A stretch of 64,000 nt of DNA from Ostrinia nubilalis (lineage: Eukaryota > Arthropoda > Insecta > Lepidoptera > Crambidae). Location: positions 4,650,001-4,714,000 of the forward strand of contig NC_087092.1 of the NCBI RefSeq assembly GCF_963855985.1, given 5' to 3'. A program made the translations under genes and the position numbers. Numbering within the stretch: the stretch's first letter is position 1; the number at the start of each line of letters is the position of its first letter. The notes under the pieces were generated by a model that saw nothing but the letters and a program-made list of their open reading frames with translations, had not been told where the DNA came from and did not search any database. Shown here one piece after another: positions 45,920 through 58,218 of this stretch.

Positions 45920-47726
45920 TAGAGATGAAACGGATATCCGGTAACTATCCGGTAGGCCGGATATCCGGCCTAAATTTACTATCCGGCCGGATACCGGATA
46001 GTAACTCACTATCCGGCCGGATACCGGATATTAAAAAACTACGACAATTTCCTATTAATAAAATGAAATGCATTAATCTTTGAGGTAAATGTCAATTAAA
46101 TGGCTTATAATAATGACGGCTTTTATTTAAAGTCCAAAATGTTACAAAAAAGCCATATTAAAGCCTTTCAAAAAACTAAAATATTTTTCTGGGCTATTCA
46201 CTCTAATGACGAATAGATAAAAAGTAAATATCTGTTAATGTCGAAATATTGCCAAATAAAATAGGCGATCTTTTTTTCACTGATGATCTGATGACATGAT
46301 GCAGTTCAGTCAGATTACGCAGCAAATAAACTAATTTAATTTTCGCTATTCAATCACACACTCACGATGGCAAGCGAAATCGCCCGAATTGATCTACCCC
46401 CTAGACAAGTGGCAAAATCTGACATTATACAGTGTGATGTGAGTCACGACAAAAGTGCACATATGAATTAAGGTGAAACTAGACCTATTTTTATCGACAA
46501 AAAAGAGGTCAAAAAATTCTTGAGATTTTAATTTTTTTATAGATTTTTTTTCTGCCAATTACTTATTGTAAAGAAAACGTAATAACTTTTAAACTAAGAG
46601 GTATGTCCTGATAAAATAAAAACAGTAATAATGCTAAATAACACGCAATACTAATTAAATACATAAAATACCCAGAAAATGCCAACAAATAATAAAAAAA
46701 CATACTTTTTGAAAAAAATCTGCTTTTAAATTCGTGTTTTTTTTGGTTATTTGATAAATTTCTCTAAAAAATGCCCCTATAATAGGTGGTTTTTATTACT
46801 TTTTAATTTTTTCTATCGTATTACTTTTGTAAAACCATAAATCGCATGTCTCTATCCCTATCACAACGTTTGCAATGATCGTTTGAACTAAGCCTCTCCG
46901 GGCGCGCCATTCAACGCTTCGTTAACAACGAAACTGAAAGTGGCTCTAGATTTGTAATTTTGATAAAGACAAGTTAGATTTCAAATAAAAACAAAAGATT
47001 TCGAAGTAAAATAATCACTTTAGTTAAAATTAAAATTGTCTCTACCTGTAGCGGAGAATAATGTGGTGGCAGGCCTTTGTTCAAACGATCATAGCAAATG
47101 TTGTGATATAGACATGCGATTTTTGGTTTTACAAAAGTAATACGATAGAGAATAATAAAAAGTAATAAAAACCACCGGTTATAGGGACATTTTTTAGAGA
47201 AATTTATCAAATAACCAAAAAAACACGAATTTAAAAGCAGATTTTTTTCAAAAAATAAGTTTTTTTTATTATTTGTTGGCATTTTCTGGGTATTTTATGT
47301 GTTTAGTATTGCCTGTTATTTAGCATCATTACTGTTTTTATTTTATCAGGATATACCTCTTAGTTTAAAAGTTATTACGAAATTAAAATTATTTTTATTA
47401 AAAATTTAAAAAAAAAAGTCTCAAAAATTTTTTGACCTCTTTTTTGTCGATAAAAATAGGTCTAGTTTCACCTTAATTCTTATGTACACTTTATCGTGAC
47501 TCACACTGTATTCGGACGGATTCGATTTTCGAAAAGTGTGACTAGTCTAGTCTACTAATAGACCCACTGATCGCGTTCGAAGCACCTGTGCGGCGCTAAA
47601 CGTTACGACATGCAACGAGACAATTGGCCAACTATCCGGCCGCCGGATATCCGGCTATCCGGCCTAGCAGCTGGCCGGATATCCGGTATCCGGTATCCGG
47701 CCAAACCACTATCCGTTTCATCTCTA
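45920..47726. mobile_element. hAT transposon with CCGGATATCCGG-rich ends
   Basis: Perfect 8-bp duplication ATCTATAG at 45912-45919 and 47727-47734, and perfect 17-bp terminal inverted repeats (TAGAGATGAAACGGATA / TATCCGTTTCATCTCTA). Subterminal regions at both ends are packed with CCGGATATCCGG/CCGGATA repeats, likely transposase binding sites. No hAT transposase frame is seen. Most of the interior is a foldback element (46430-47508). Confidence 0.88.
46430..47508. mobile_element. 1.08 kb foldback element nested in the hAT transposon
   Basis: Two long inverted arms, about 46430-46893 and 47078-47508, matching along most of their length with scattered differences and small indels. They are separated by roughly 185 bp. 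The ends read TA-CAGTGTG and CACACTG-TA, consistent with a TA target and a Tc1/mariner-type terminus. Minus-strand reading frames inside are by-products of AT-rich arms. A transcript through it would form a hairpin of over 400 bp. Confidence 0.82.
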
Positions 47727-48816
47727 ATCTATAGCCTGGTAGCCATGAGCACGTAGAATTTTGTCCGATTCCAGATCAGATTACCAGTCTTCAACCCTCT
47801 AATTCTAAAAGTATCTCAAACAAGTTCGAACAAGCTTGTTGCAGCCTGCAATCGGCGGGCTAATAACAGTTTATCCCTTATTCCAGAACCAGTCGGCACC
47901 AATTAAAGCAGTGGCTACGTAGAGACATGTTTTAAATGTCATGCCGAGATGTGTATTTATTTTAAGAAACGCCTATCAAAAGTACACACTTAGGCCAGCT
48001 GGCCAGTGACTTAACCGGTTCTTCTTCGCACAAAAGGACCGTCGTCGAAAGTGAACAATGTCATAATATGAAGATAATTTTTGGAGTGAAAGATAGGTAA
48101 GATGCAAAACTATTTGTATTATGGGTTGTACCTAGTAGCAACTCCCCTGTGAAAGGAGGAATTCAGAATCTTACAGCTTTTAAAAAAAATCAAAATATAA
48201 GTATTTTTGATGTGTTGCGTTTTTTATCTATGCTAAGGTATGACACCTATTTGATATGCAATTAAGAGAGAGGGATCTCTATTATGAAGGGAGCGTTTTG
48301 GGTAAACTTGAAACTCTACCAAAAGGATAATGTATAAAATGCTAAGTTAGTTCGATGAGTTCATCAATCATTAGACTTCTCAGTTCACTGAGACTGTTCT
48401 TCAAAAAAACTCTATTATTTTGTGTATATCTTCGGACAATCTTTCCAGAAGGCGTCCTACGCTGCGCTTCTAAGAAAGTTCGCTATTCTCTCTGTGTAGA
48501 AGCTTCTTTATTAGCGATACCATTAAATAATCGGCAAATGTTTTCCATCCGCGAACCGCTTCGGAATGTGGACTGGTTTTGTTAATTAATGGCGTTAAAC
48601 GACGTTAGTGAACTTATCAAATTATCACTGATGTCCAGAAGACGTGTTATATGTCAAAATATGTGGGAAAATATCATCGAAGTGAGGTTTTTAAATCGGC
48701 GATATTTTTATTATAACCTTTTGACTCCTGCCGCCCGGTTATTTTCTTACAAATTTTAACGACGTGCGACTTAATAAATTAATTGTCTAATGACGTGATA
48801 TTCACGTTTGTAAAAA

Positions 48817-49133
48817 ATCCTACTAATTTATTTAAAACGCAAAAGTTTGTATGGATGTTTGTACTCTTTCACACTAAAACTATTGAAAGGATTTCGATGA
48901 AACCTTCCAGAGTTCCAGTACGATTGTTTATACACCAGTAGGCCTAGGATATGCGCGATAAGCGTTTATCAAGCTATTTTATCGATTTTACGTGATAAGC
49001 CCATACATTGATTTGTCGTCAGATCGATAAGATTTTATCACGGCGCGCATCCTAGCCCGGCTGAACAATTAGGCTAAATAACGATCTGTAACAAACTGAA
49101 TTGCACGCGGGTAAAGCCGCATTCTAAAGCCAG
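48817..49133 (+). mobile_element. Helitron interrupted by a MITE
   Basis: Start ATCCTACTAATTTATTTAAA, body TGGATGTTTGTACTCTTTCA as in the copy at 20166, then the end CACGCGGGTAAAGCCGC. A 118-bp palindromic element at 48941-49058 splits it. Confidence 0.65.
48941..49058. repeat. MITE nested in a Helitron
   Basis: Inverted ends GGCCTAGGATATGCGCGATAA and TTATCACGGCGCGCATCCTAG-CCC. The surrounding Helitron sequence resumes on either side (TTTATACACCAGTA before, CTGAACAATTAGG after). Confidence 0.6.
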
Positions 49134-49765
49134 TCATCCTTAAAGATAGATGTGTCAGTTATTTCCTAACTGAAATGCAAAATAATACTCCAATAGGTAC
49201 ATAATGTTTGTCGTTTGATAAGGCATATGACGCTAGTACCAATACTAATAGCTATTTATTCCATGAGTAACAGTTTCGCAACCCCGTCCCGACATTATCA
49301 TATCAGGAATTAAGCTGCGCGGTCGCAGTGATTGGCGATCTATGCCGGTAGTAGTAGGGTGTGGTGGGTCACGAAGTTACGTGGCACTCGCGGAGTTAAC
49401 TCCGTAAGCGGAGGCGTAGTGCTGCCAATGTGTTGGCAATTGGTACTTGTATTGAGTATTATGGGGAGAAAAGTATCTTTGTGTTCATTAGAATAAAATA
49501 AGTATCATAGAGGGAGAATGTTAGCTAGGTACGTTCTTTCCATTAAAAAGACCCGAAGACTACAATGAAAAATTATATCAGGAGCTTTTTATTTAGTTGT
49601 TCTTTATGGGCTTCCCAAGAAGAATTTAGTAAGATAATTAATTACGATAAGTACGAACGAACTCTACCATCATCGACCAAATTCATACGACACCCAAGTT
49701 AGGTAGAACAAATCCTATTACCAATATAATCTACAAACTTAGTAAAATTGTTTGAGAAAATGATT

Positions 49766-49935
49766 TACTTACTTGACTTAAGGTCCTATGTCCCCTAGAT
49801 GGGGCAGAGGGCGTCCACAACAGTCCTCCATCGCGTTCGGTCTTGAGCTGCGCGTTTGATCTTGCTCCAGGTCTTGCCAATTTTCTTCGCCTCGTCTGCT
49901 TGAGAAAATACTTGAGTTCTTATTTAGGGTCACGC
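49766..49935 (-). repeat. LINE C-terminal remnant (second family)
   Basis: Minus-strand reading DEAKKIGKTWSKIKRAAQDR, then TRWRTVVDALCPI, resembles the RAAQDRxxW...L C-terminus of LINE proteins but differs from the RTE copies. In-frame stops follow. Family not named. Confidence 0.5.
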
Positions 49936-50497
49936 ATGGGCGCAGTGCACGTCGACCCATTGGGATCTTTTGTGCTTAAATACTTGAGTTAATAATTATC
50001 CTTTTTGATTTCTGGAATTGGCATGATTTTATAATGGAAAAAATAGTTTTTCAAAAACACGCTTTAACTACCATGCTTCAAAAACTTGCATATTAATGCT
50101 AAATTAATTAATTTGTATTTGATTTTATTTAGACTAGTTATTAGTACTAATACGTGCCCAACACTAGCTACCCTTGAGCACGCGCACGCCTCGTTGTCCG
50201 GTATCTTGGTGAAAGGAAACAAATGATTTAGATTATAAGTTTATTTATGCAGTTATACGTTCTAATTTAACCGGTAATTGGCTCAGTCCATGCAAATCGA
50301 GTTGTTGGTTAGGTAGGCTGATAGTGGTGCAAGAAAACGTAGAGAGAAGAAATTAAAAATGCATGTACGAGTTGGTAAGGCTTCAGTATCATTATTTTTT
50401 GTAGGAAATTAATCTATTAGGAAATTAGAATCAATACTTTAATGATAAAGAAGTGCCATACGAATTTGTGTCAAAAATATGCTTTTTGAAACACACT

Positions 50498-50604
50498 ACC
50501 TAACTTTAACCTCAACTATAACGTAATAAGCGGTGTTTTTTTATATGGAGTTTGACCGATTTTTGACATTTGTAACAGTCAAAGTAAGATGGTGCAACCC
50601 AGCC
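50498..50604. repeat. MITE with GGTTGCACCA ends, copy 2, left end missing
   Basis: CTAACTTTAACCTCAACTAT, the GGTGTTTTTTTATATGGAGT body and the end AAGATGGTGCAACCCAGCC match 32403-32531. The left terminal repeat is lost. Confidence 0.6.
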
Positions 50605-50740
50605 TAAGTATCGGCAAACATCTTGATGATGTTGTGCTTCATAAAAACACGTTACTCAAACAGAACTAAATATCTAAAAAGTTTGGGAGTTCATTTCTAC
50701 AGATCAATACTTTAAAAGATTGACTCTACCTACAGGTATG

Positions 50741-51022
50741 TAGATAAATAAACAATAAATAAATAAATATCTTTGGACAATCTCACACAGCGCCATCTAG
50801 CCCCAAAGTAAGCAATTAATATGCTTGTGTTATGGGTGCTAGCTTAACGGATATACCTATTACTTATATACTTTTTTTTAATACATACATATTATACATA
50901 GTAACACCCAGACCCGTCACAGAAATTAAAATTCATCATTTCAATTTCTGCCCGGCCGGGAATCGAACCCGGGACCTCTCGGCATAGTAGTCCGTTCTGA
51001 ACCACTACACCAAACGGTCGTC
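50741..51022 (-). mobile_element. tRNA-derived SINE, apparently full length
   Basis: On the minus strand a tRNA-like head (51020 to 50951) with A box TGGTGTAGTGG and B box GGTTCGATTCC is followed by an unrelated body and an (ATTT)n-type tail at about 50741-50769. The head resembles a tRNA, but it lacks convincing anticodon-arm pairing and is continuous with the SINE body, so it is not a tRNA gene. Confidence 0.75.
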
Positions 51023-51590
51023 ACGTAGTAGTAGATGAACTTTAATCTTAGAATAATATAGCCCTTTAAATCAAAATGTCATTCTATGGCCAGACTCTCG
51101 TCACATTCTAAAGGTCTCATTGTGGGGTCGTAACTCTTTGAATCAGCTTGCGCCGGCGCAGCCCAGCCCAGTGCTAACAACAGCTCGTTGCATTACTACG
51201 GATGTGGGTGTGACACGTTAATTTAACAGACCTGTTAAATCTAGGATCAAAAGGGTTTTATGCTAATGTTGAGTTGGTAAATGAAGCTTGAATTTAGACG
51301 TGGAGATTTCGTCATTTGTTTTTTCAAATTGCCTTGAATGTGCATGAAAAGTTTTAAAATACCTAAAGGAAACTTTGTAGTTCAATAGTAACTAAGCTTA
51401 ATTGCAGTAATGTGGGATAGTACTAGACTTTGATTGGTAAACCTTTACGAGGCTTATTACAAAAAAGTTAAACCCGGGGTAATCACTGGTTTAAAATAAA
51501 ATTTCCAGTACTAAATGACAATTTAAAGTAGAGTTTAACTTTTTGTAAAAGGAGGTAAATGTAGCAACAGTCGACTTAAATTTCACTCCA

Positions 51591-51816
51591 ATCTATACTA
51601 ATATTATAAAGCTGAAGAGTTTGTTTGTTTGTTTGTTTACTTGAACGCGCTAATCTCAGGAACTAGCTATACCGGTCCGATTTGATAAATTATTTCAGTG
51701 TTAGATAGCCCATTTATCGAGGAAGGCTATAGGCTATATACCTACCATCACGCTACGAGTAATAGGTGCAGAGCAAAAATGATTTTCACGTGTACGAAGT
51801 CGCGGGCACTGCTATA
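51591..51816 (+). mobile_element. short non-autonomous Helitron
   Basis: Start ATCTATACTAATATTATAAA, a (GTTT)n run, the words CGCGCTAATCTCAGGAACTA and AGCCCATTTATCGAGGAAGG, and the end TACGAAGTCGCGGGCACTGC-TATAG. Confidence 0.8.
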
Positions 51817-51829
51817 GTTATAATATTGC

Positions 51830-54800
51830 AAATTAACCTTAACAACATAAATATTGGTCACTTATCCCCACAATCGGGTAAAGCAACCTGTCACAAGCCG
51901 CCGTAGACCGTAACTCAGCAAGCATTGTGCGGGCGCAGCGCCGCTGAATACTAACGATCAAGCATGCGCGTGACACGGGCGTTTTGAATGTCACAGAGAT
52001 TTCGTTACGTGGTCTGAAAACATTATTTGTTATAATAATGATAGTCAGTTTTTTGGTGACTTGACCTTATTATTTGTACTAAGTTAAAGGATATGTGAAG
52101 CTTTCTTTAATCAATATTACCTATTATCTTTGGTCATTTTTTTCACTGCACCTTATAGTCCCAATCTAAACAAAGCGTGTACTATGAATAACAAATAACG
52201 AATTAAAATATACTTTTTTTTTAAACATAGAAAATATAAACCGCTAGGTAGGTATATGTGTATAAACACAAACATTTGTGTCAGGTGGCCATCGTGTCGT
52301 ACCCCGAGATTCTTGCAATTATTAGTACCCACTATAATCACCCAATACAAGCGTTATAGGTACTTGTAGATAAGTACTGGTCATAATTTTCATTTACCTG
52401 AGACTAACAAGATGGATTATAAATGCAGAAAACGCCGTAGCTTGTGCACTTAATATAATGGACCGCAATTATGAAACATAGAGCTGATTTCAAAACTGGT
52501 AGATAATTGCGTGATTAATTTACATGTCTAGATTTATAATAGGCAGTTCCCTTATAGCTTGGCTAAGATAAAACTGCTGATAAAAACTTTTAAGTCAACT
52601 TTTCAGTTTGAAACGCAAGTACGAGTAACATTATTACTATTAAGCAATTCAATTGTATCGGTATTTGTGTTTTCAGCAACTTTACACAAATTAGTAATAG
52701 ACTGGCAGGTCAACTTAATTGATGAATAAGTTTCAATTTAAAACGTTACATTGGCATTTTGTGAGAGTTTAGATAAGCTGATGACTATACTTACAATACA
52801 TACTTAGTTGGTTTCAAAATAATACAGTGTCTGTACAGAAATTTTAATTACTTGACCATGAATACCCTCACGCTGTGGGCAATATCATCATCTTAATTAT
52901 AATCTTACGGTGACCGCCTTAACACACCGAGCAGCTGGTCACTGGACTACAAAATGCAATAACGATAATTTGCCATTGGCAACACAAAATAATGGTAATT
53001 CACCTCTGGCAATACTGTCAGGTGCAGAAAATGGCGATAGCGCGGTAATGCGAAAGCGAAAATGTTTAAAGGGTCATTCTAGCGTCGGGCCGTTGATTAC
53101 GGCTGGCTTGCTCTCGTTTTAGATCTAGAGTCAGCAAAATCAGCATCAAAGATATCTTTTTTGATGCTCAGTCAGCGATACATATGACAAATTACAAAAT
53201 AGGTACCTACGTAATGCCTACATAGCATAATTTATGTTATTTTTTAAATATTCTTCAGCTCTATCAATGACAAAGAAAAAGATTTCTAAAGATTCTCTAT
53301 AATTTTATTCTATTTTATTTTGCTAAAATTAATAACTTACATCACCTTAATATTATAAACAGAGTTTTACTGCCACTTAAATAGTGTTTATAAAATGTCT
53401 GTACTCAAATTGTAATGATAATGTGTCAGTCATTTCTTCACACTCATGAATTTTAAAGTATTTTATTCAGTTGATGTGTAAAACGGCCTCGTATCGAAAT
53501 ATTTTACGTGCTTGTTAACTACAAAGTGGATGTTATGTGTAAATGCACCTCATAAAACGAGAAGAAATTTTAGTTCTTGATATAAAAAATATTGTTACGT
53601 TCAACAATTCATCGGTAAATAAAATGTAAATAGAATACAAAGATAGGTTTTCGTTCCCACGCGTAAAATACTGTAGTAGTATTAAAATACATACTACGGG
53701 AACTTTATTGCTTCCAGGATTTAAATTTTACTAGTCATTTTTACTCAAAATCATTGTCATCAAAACAGTAATAAAAATAACATAAAAATAAGAACTGATA
53801 CACATTTACCCCTTTTTATGGAAACATTACAAGATGACGATTAAATATTATTATTTACAATTTTTTAATAATGTCTAGCTCTAACTATGTATTTTTACGT
53901 GTCACTTACATTATACGAGTTACTAATATAATTTTTTAAGAATTGGATGCAAGCTAAAAGTTGAATGTAAAATATGGCCGTGAAACGATGTCGTCGATAT
54001 CCATTATCCACTAGTTGTTACATAATGGTTCTAATATTGAATTACCTTGGGATACAGCTGTAAGATATCAATTTTAAAATTGTAGTCTTACCTCACAATC
54101 GCCGCCTTTGAAATTGAAATTTCGCAATCTTTGGGCCGCAAGCTACAATCACAGAAAGCTCTACTTTGTGCAGCAACGCGCATCAAACTATACGGTTTCG
54201 TCGCAAAATAGCACTTACTCCCTCGACATAAGATACCACATTGCTAAGCTTGATGGACTTGTGCATGCAAACGCGAATTTCACGCAACCTAGGCGTGGTC
54301 CATTACTCACTACACTCGTCCAATTAAGACCGCTATCGAACGACAAGCCGTTTTCAAACTGGATTAAGGAAGCAGTTTAATTAACCGTGACTACAAAATT
54401 GCGGGTATCAGTACTGCTTTCATTAAAGTGTAGACCGACACCATGTTATGCTACAATTTTAATCTTGGCATTTTTTAAATTCGCATAGTTTTATTTGTTG
54501 TCGATTTCTGTACGTATTGTATTTCAAAAATACGCCTCCAGCTGTCACTTAGTCAAGTTCTACGATTCCAATTAGCCAAAATACTGGTATCAAGCTTCAT
54601 AAAATTAAATATCAATCGCTGTTAAATATCAAATTTGCCTAATTTATGCTACGAGTTTTATTATAAAATTTCTCACAGTCATGTGTTACGACTACAAATG
54701 GCTGTCAAATTATTTCTCATCAATAAATCTAATAAATTGCCGAAACTGCTTAATAAATATTCGGCTATAAATAATCAAGAATTTTGCAAGAAATCTCATG

Positions 54801-55030
54801 TCGCCCGCTGGGAATTATCATGTTCTCTAATAACATAAATAGATTTAATTGCCCATGACAAATGGTATGCAAATTAATACCTACATAGTTTCAATTTGCA
54901 TAGATGCCGATAACGCTTGTTTACTTAAGGATAATATCAGTCAATCTGTACCAATGATAAAGCATTATTTATGCATATTTCACTAACTTCAACTAATGCG
55001 ACGATTTTTACCAACGTCAAATTTTGTTGA
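51830..55030. other. no gene seen; one dispersed repeat copy
   Basis: AT-rich DNA. The 90-codon frame at 54108-54380 overlaps the dispersed repeat copy at 54200 and is not considered real. Confidence 0.55.
54200..54268 (+). repeat. dispersed GATGCCACAGT repeat, copy 6
   Basis: GCAAAATAGCACTTACTCC, then ACATAAGATACCACATTGCT and AAGCTTGATGGAC. The most diverged in the left half. Confidence 0.45.
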
Positions 55031-55033
55031 AAA

Positions 55034-55225
55034 CTAGCAGTGCCGGTAACTTCGTACGAGTAAAAATTATGATTTTTTCCGTTTTTGCATAATTTTTCAT
55101 TGATTTTCCGCCCCTATTGGTCGTAACGTCACATTACATAGCATAAAATCTTCCTCGATAAATGGACTATCCACCACAAAAATTAAGAATTGTTTAGTTC
55201 GAACCAGAAGCTCCTGTAATTAGCG
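55034..55225 (-). mobile_element. degraded Helitron, minus strand
   Basis: Read on the minus strand it has CGCGCTAATTACAGGAGCTT, then AGTCCATTTATCGAGGAAGA and the end TACGAAGTTACCGGCACTGC-TAG, the same body and terminus as 51591-51816. The start is not clear. Confidence 0.65.
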
Positions 55226-55530
55226 CGTGGATAGAGATACTATAGAATTACAGGTTTGTAAGAAGTTTGGTTACAGGATTGCATCATGTTCCTTATTCCT
55301 TTAAGCATAGGTAACGTATCAAACAAGTTTATATTTAGTTATTAGATATTCTCTAGGAAAATATCTATTTACGGGATAAACATGAGACGCACTCAATCCG
55401 CTTATATGCAAAGCCTTGTATGTGAATAAGCAGACATCTTTTCTCTCCTGAATATCTTATGGGATAGAATATTTTATCCTTCAGTAGATTGTGAGGCATT
55501 CTTTCCTGCATTATAAGAAAAATTTTGCTG

Positions 55531-55652
55531 GCGTTAAGAGTCGCCTCTCGATCTAAATATTTTTAAAATAACTTGAAAAAAAGCGAAAGGTCGTGGGTTC
55601 GATTCTCACCTTAGGCAGTTCGATTTTTTCAGGTTATTTTAAAAATATTTAT
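55531..55652. repeat. tRNA T-arm hairpin repeat, copy B
   Basis: Begins GCGTTAAGAGTCGCCTCTCG like copy A. Arms AATATTTTTAAAATAACTTG and their complement (55556-55649) enclose TCGTGGGTTCGATTCTCACC and CTTAGGCAG. The 5' acceptor strand seen in copy A (GCCTAAG) is missing here. The two copies therefore share the flank, T-arm and 3' acceptor strand but differ in the 5' half. Confidence 0.65.
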
Positions 55653-56012
55653 TGCAAGCAAGCAATATGATGTACACTCAGCGTCAAATGGTTCGTGACA
55701 CCCAAAGTGGCCTAAACTGTTTGGCTACATAATAATAATAATATAATATTTTAATTTGTGAGAATAGTTGGAAATAACATAAGTGATACCTTTTACCTCT
55801 AGCTCTACCTCTAGCCTGTTTACAATAAACACTTAAAGCAAATCAATATTTTTTTTTGTTCGTATTTAGATTGTGTGCATTAATTCATATTAAAGCATGT
55901 TAATTTGTTAGTTTACATCGATATTTATTTAAAAATTAATCGATACTAGATACTACATAGATTCCCCCGAATCCTCCACTTCTCTAAAAAATAAATTCCG
56001 AAATGGTAACCA

Positions 56013-56092
56013 TAGACAACAGCAGCACATCAAGCAGAAGACTGCGACCTCTTATGCCAGTTGTTATAAGAGCGAAAATGTAAAGTCTGAAA
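56013..56092 (-). repeat. dispersed GATGCCACAGT repeat, copy 7
   Basis: Minus-strand words TTTTCGCTCTTATAACAACT, GGCATAAGAGGTCGCAGTCT and GCTTGATGTGCTGC. Confidence 0.45.
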
Positions 56093-56517
56093 AATGTAAG
56101 TCCTCATGCATTACGTAACTGGATCTTGTAAATCTGCAGTTTTATGCTGGATTTCTATATTCAATCTTAATCCAAATTGGACGGATTTGGATTGTCAACT
56201 GTCAAATTTTAAACTGTTTTTGGCCAAAATATCTACGGTTTTTGATGTTTTTACATTTTTATATTGTTTATAAGACTATTTAAACAATATTAAAGTGTAA
56301 ATGCATCGAACATTTTGGAAATATAATCTGAAACTGAATTCAATTTGACAGTTGTAATCCGGATTTGGACAAGGATTGAATATAGGAATCGGGCGTTAAA
56401 CTACTTACCCGGTTATCTGCGGTAATAGCCGCGGAAATTATACAATGCGTTAGTTTTAACGCGACACGAGCCGAAGGCGCTTGGGTAGGGCTCGGCAACC
56501 TTTGAAAGACAACTTTC

Positions 56518-56590
56518 ATTGCAAAATAGCGTCTACTAACAAAAGATGCCACAGTGATTAGTTTGATGCGACGTCGTTTGTACCGAAATT
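56518..56590 (+). repeat. dispersed GATGCCACAGT repeat, copy 8
   Basis: GCAAAATAGCGTCTACTAAC, then AAAAGATGCCACAGTGATTA and GTTTGATGCGACGTCG. Opposite orientation to copy 7, 430 bp away. Confidence 0.5.
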
Positions 56591-57801
56591 GTAATTTTTT
56601 GATATTTCTACATTTTGTAGAGCCAGAAACTAGAACCTTTGGTAATTTAACACCTTTGGAAATTTTCTAGTTTTTGTAGAGCCTAAAACTAGGACCTTTG
56701 GTAATTATGTGGTGAGCAAAAGCTAGAACCTTTGGTAATTATTTGGTGACTCACAGGTTTTAACGACGTCACCAACTCTGAGGATTTTTTATTTATAAGT
56801 ATGGGTTTTGAAACAAAAATATTACATTTTCCAGCCGAACTGATGAGCTGTAACTTTTCATCGAAAAAGCCGCATCCGAGCCACTGGTTGCCGATCCCTG
56901 CTCTAGGAAAATGCTTTGAAGATTAAAGCTGGTATAAAGGAATCCTGTTTAAGATTTTAAAAAGATTTATCTATTTTATTTTCTTGCCCGCGGCTTTGTT
57001 AACAGAAAGAATATTGTCCATATCATGTTCAATTGAGTTGACGCTGTTTTGCATTAAAAATATAGTCAGTGGGTCTAGACAAAGTGCAAATTACAATCGC
57101 AAAACAGTCGAAAAGTGGTCGAAAAGCCCCTTTTTTGTATGGAGTTTTGACAGATTCGATTTTCGATTCGATCAAAAAGTGCGTTTTGTCTAGGGGGGCA
57201 GATGTAGGTACGAGTATCTATTGACACTATCGAAAACCCATAGAGAAATGTATCTTTTTTTCAGCCATTTACCTCACAAATGCCTACTATACTCGTATGA
57301 ATAATTCAGCATTTCTTAATTTTAATTGTTGTTAAATTACAACTTAACCATAAAATCTAGAGTCAACTCTTAAAACCATTCGACAATGCCAGGTTTCTTT
57401 TTTTACTAGACCTTATTGTTATAAAATTAGAGTTGAATTTCCAAAAGCAACACGCTAAATAATACGCCATCTCAAAGCGTTTAATAGCGCAATAGAATCA
57501 AATGACCGTCACTTACTCCAGTAAACGTTTCACCTTAACATTGTTCATTGAACAAAAAACTCCAAAGCTCATTGAGACGCACAATAGTCTCGATATCTGA
57601 CCCTCGATCTTTGTCCTTATCCGTCACGTATTGATTTAATAAACAGAGACGGCGATATTCAATTGGTTATTTTATTATGCCTTTCCAGCGTTCAAAAACC
57701 ACAGAACTTGCCCGTTTGAGTCTCTTTCATTTAAACTTTTTATCGGTGACCGCATCTTTGAAAGTTTCCCTATAAAACCACTAATAGCCGGTGCGGTGCA
57801 G

Positions 57802-58218
57802 TAGTGTTGTAACGATAGTCCGCTATCGATAGACTATCGATTAAAGGCAAAAATAAATAGGCAAGAACTGTCAGAGAAAAAACTTCCGTTAGAGTCAATT
57901 GTTTTGGTAAAAAATGCCATTAGAAATCTCAATACTGTCGATAGTATCGAAGTATTTCCGTTATCCATGGTCTTGCATAAAGTGCTCTATCGATGTGTGC
58001 CCATGGTGATGCTGTCGGTAGCACAGTACTTATTATTATTCTGTGGTAGCACTTACAGGATAAATATTTACTACCCTGTACTGCATCTCACTTAACATCA
58101 GGTGTGATTACAGTCCTTTAAATACCTGCCTTGTTCTGCATAAGAAAGCTATCGATATCCTGAATATTTTTCGCAGTCGACTATCGATACTGAAAATCTC
58201 GATGGTTCCGCAACCCTA
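57802..58218. mobile_element. hAT-type MITE with CTATCGAT repeats
   Basis: Flanked by CGGTGCAG and CGGTGCGG (57794-57801, 58219-58226), an 8-bp duplication with one change. Ends TAGTGTTGTAACGATAGTC and, complemented, TAGGGTTGCGG. The interior has many CTATCGAT words, including three TATCGATA octamers (57824, 58150, 58182). Confidence 0.65.

Noticed and set aside
46974..47282. 102-codon minus-strand frame
   Set aside because: Lies wholly within the foldback element; AT-rich, hydrophobic by composition, no family motif.
50951..51020. tRNA gene on the minus strand
   Set aside because: A and B boxes are present, but no convincing anticodon arm can be drawn. The sequence runs straight into a SINE body with an ATTT tail, and a degraded copy of the same head occurs at 21361-21425.
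54108..54380. 90-codon plus-strand frame
   Set aside because: Overlaps a copy of the dispersed GATGCCACAGT repeat; other copies do not keep the frame.
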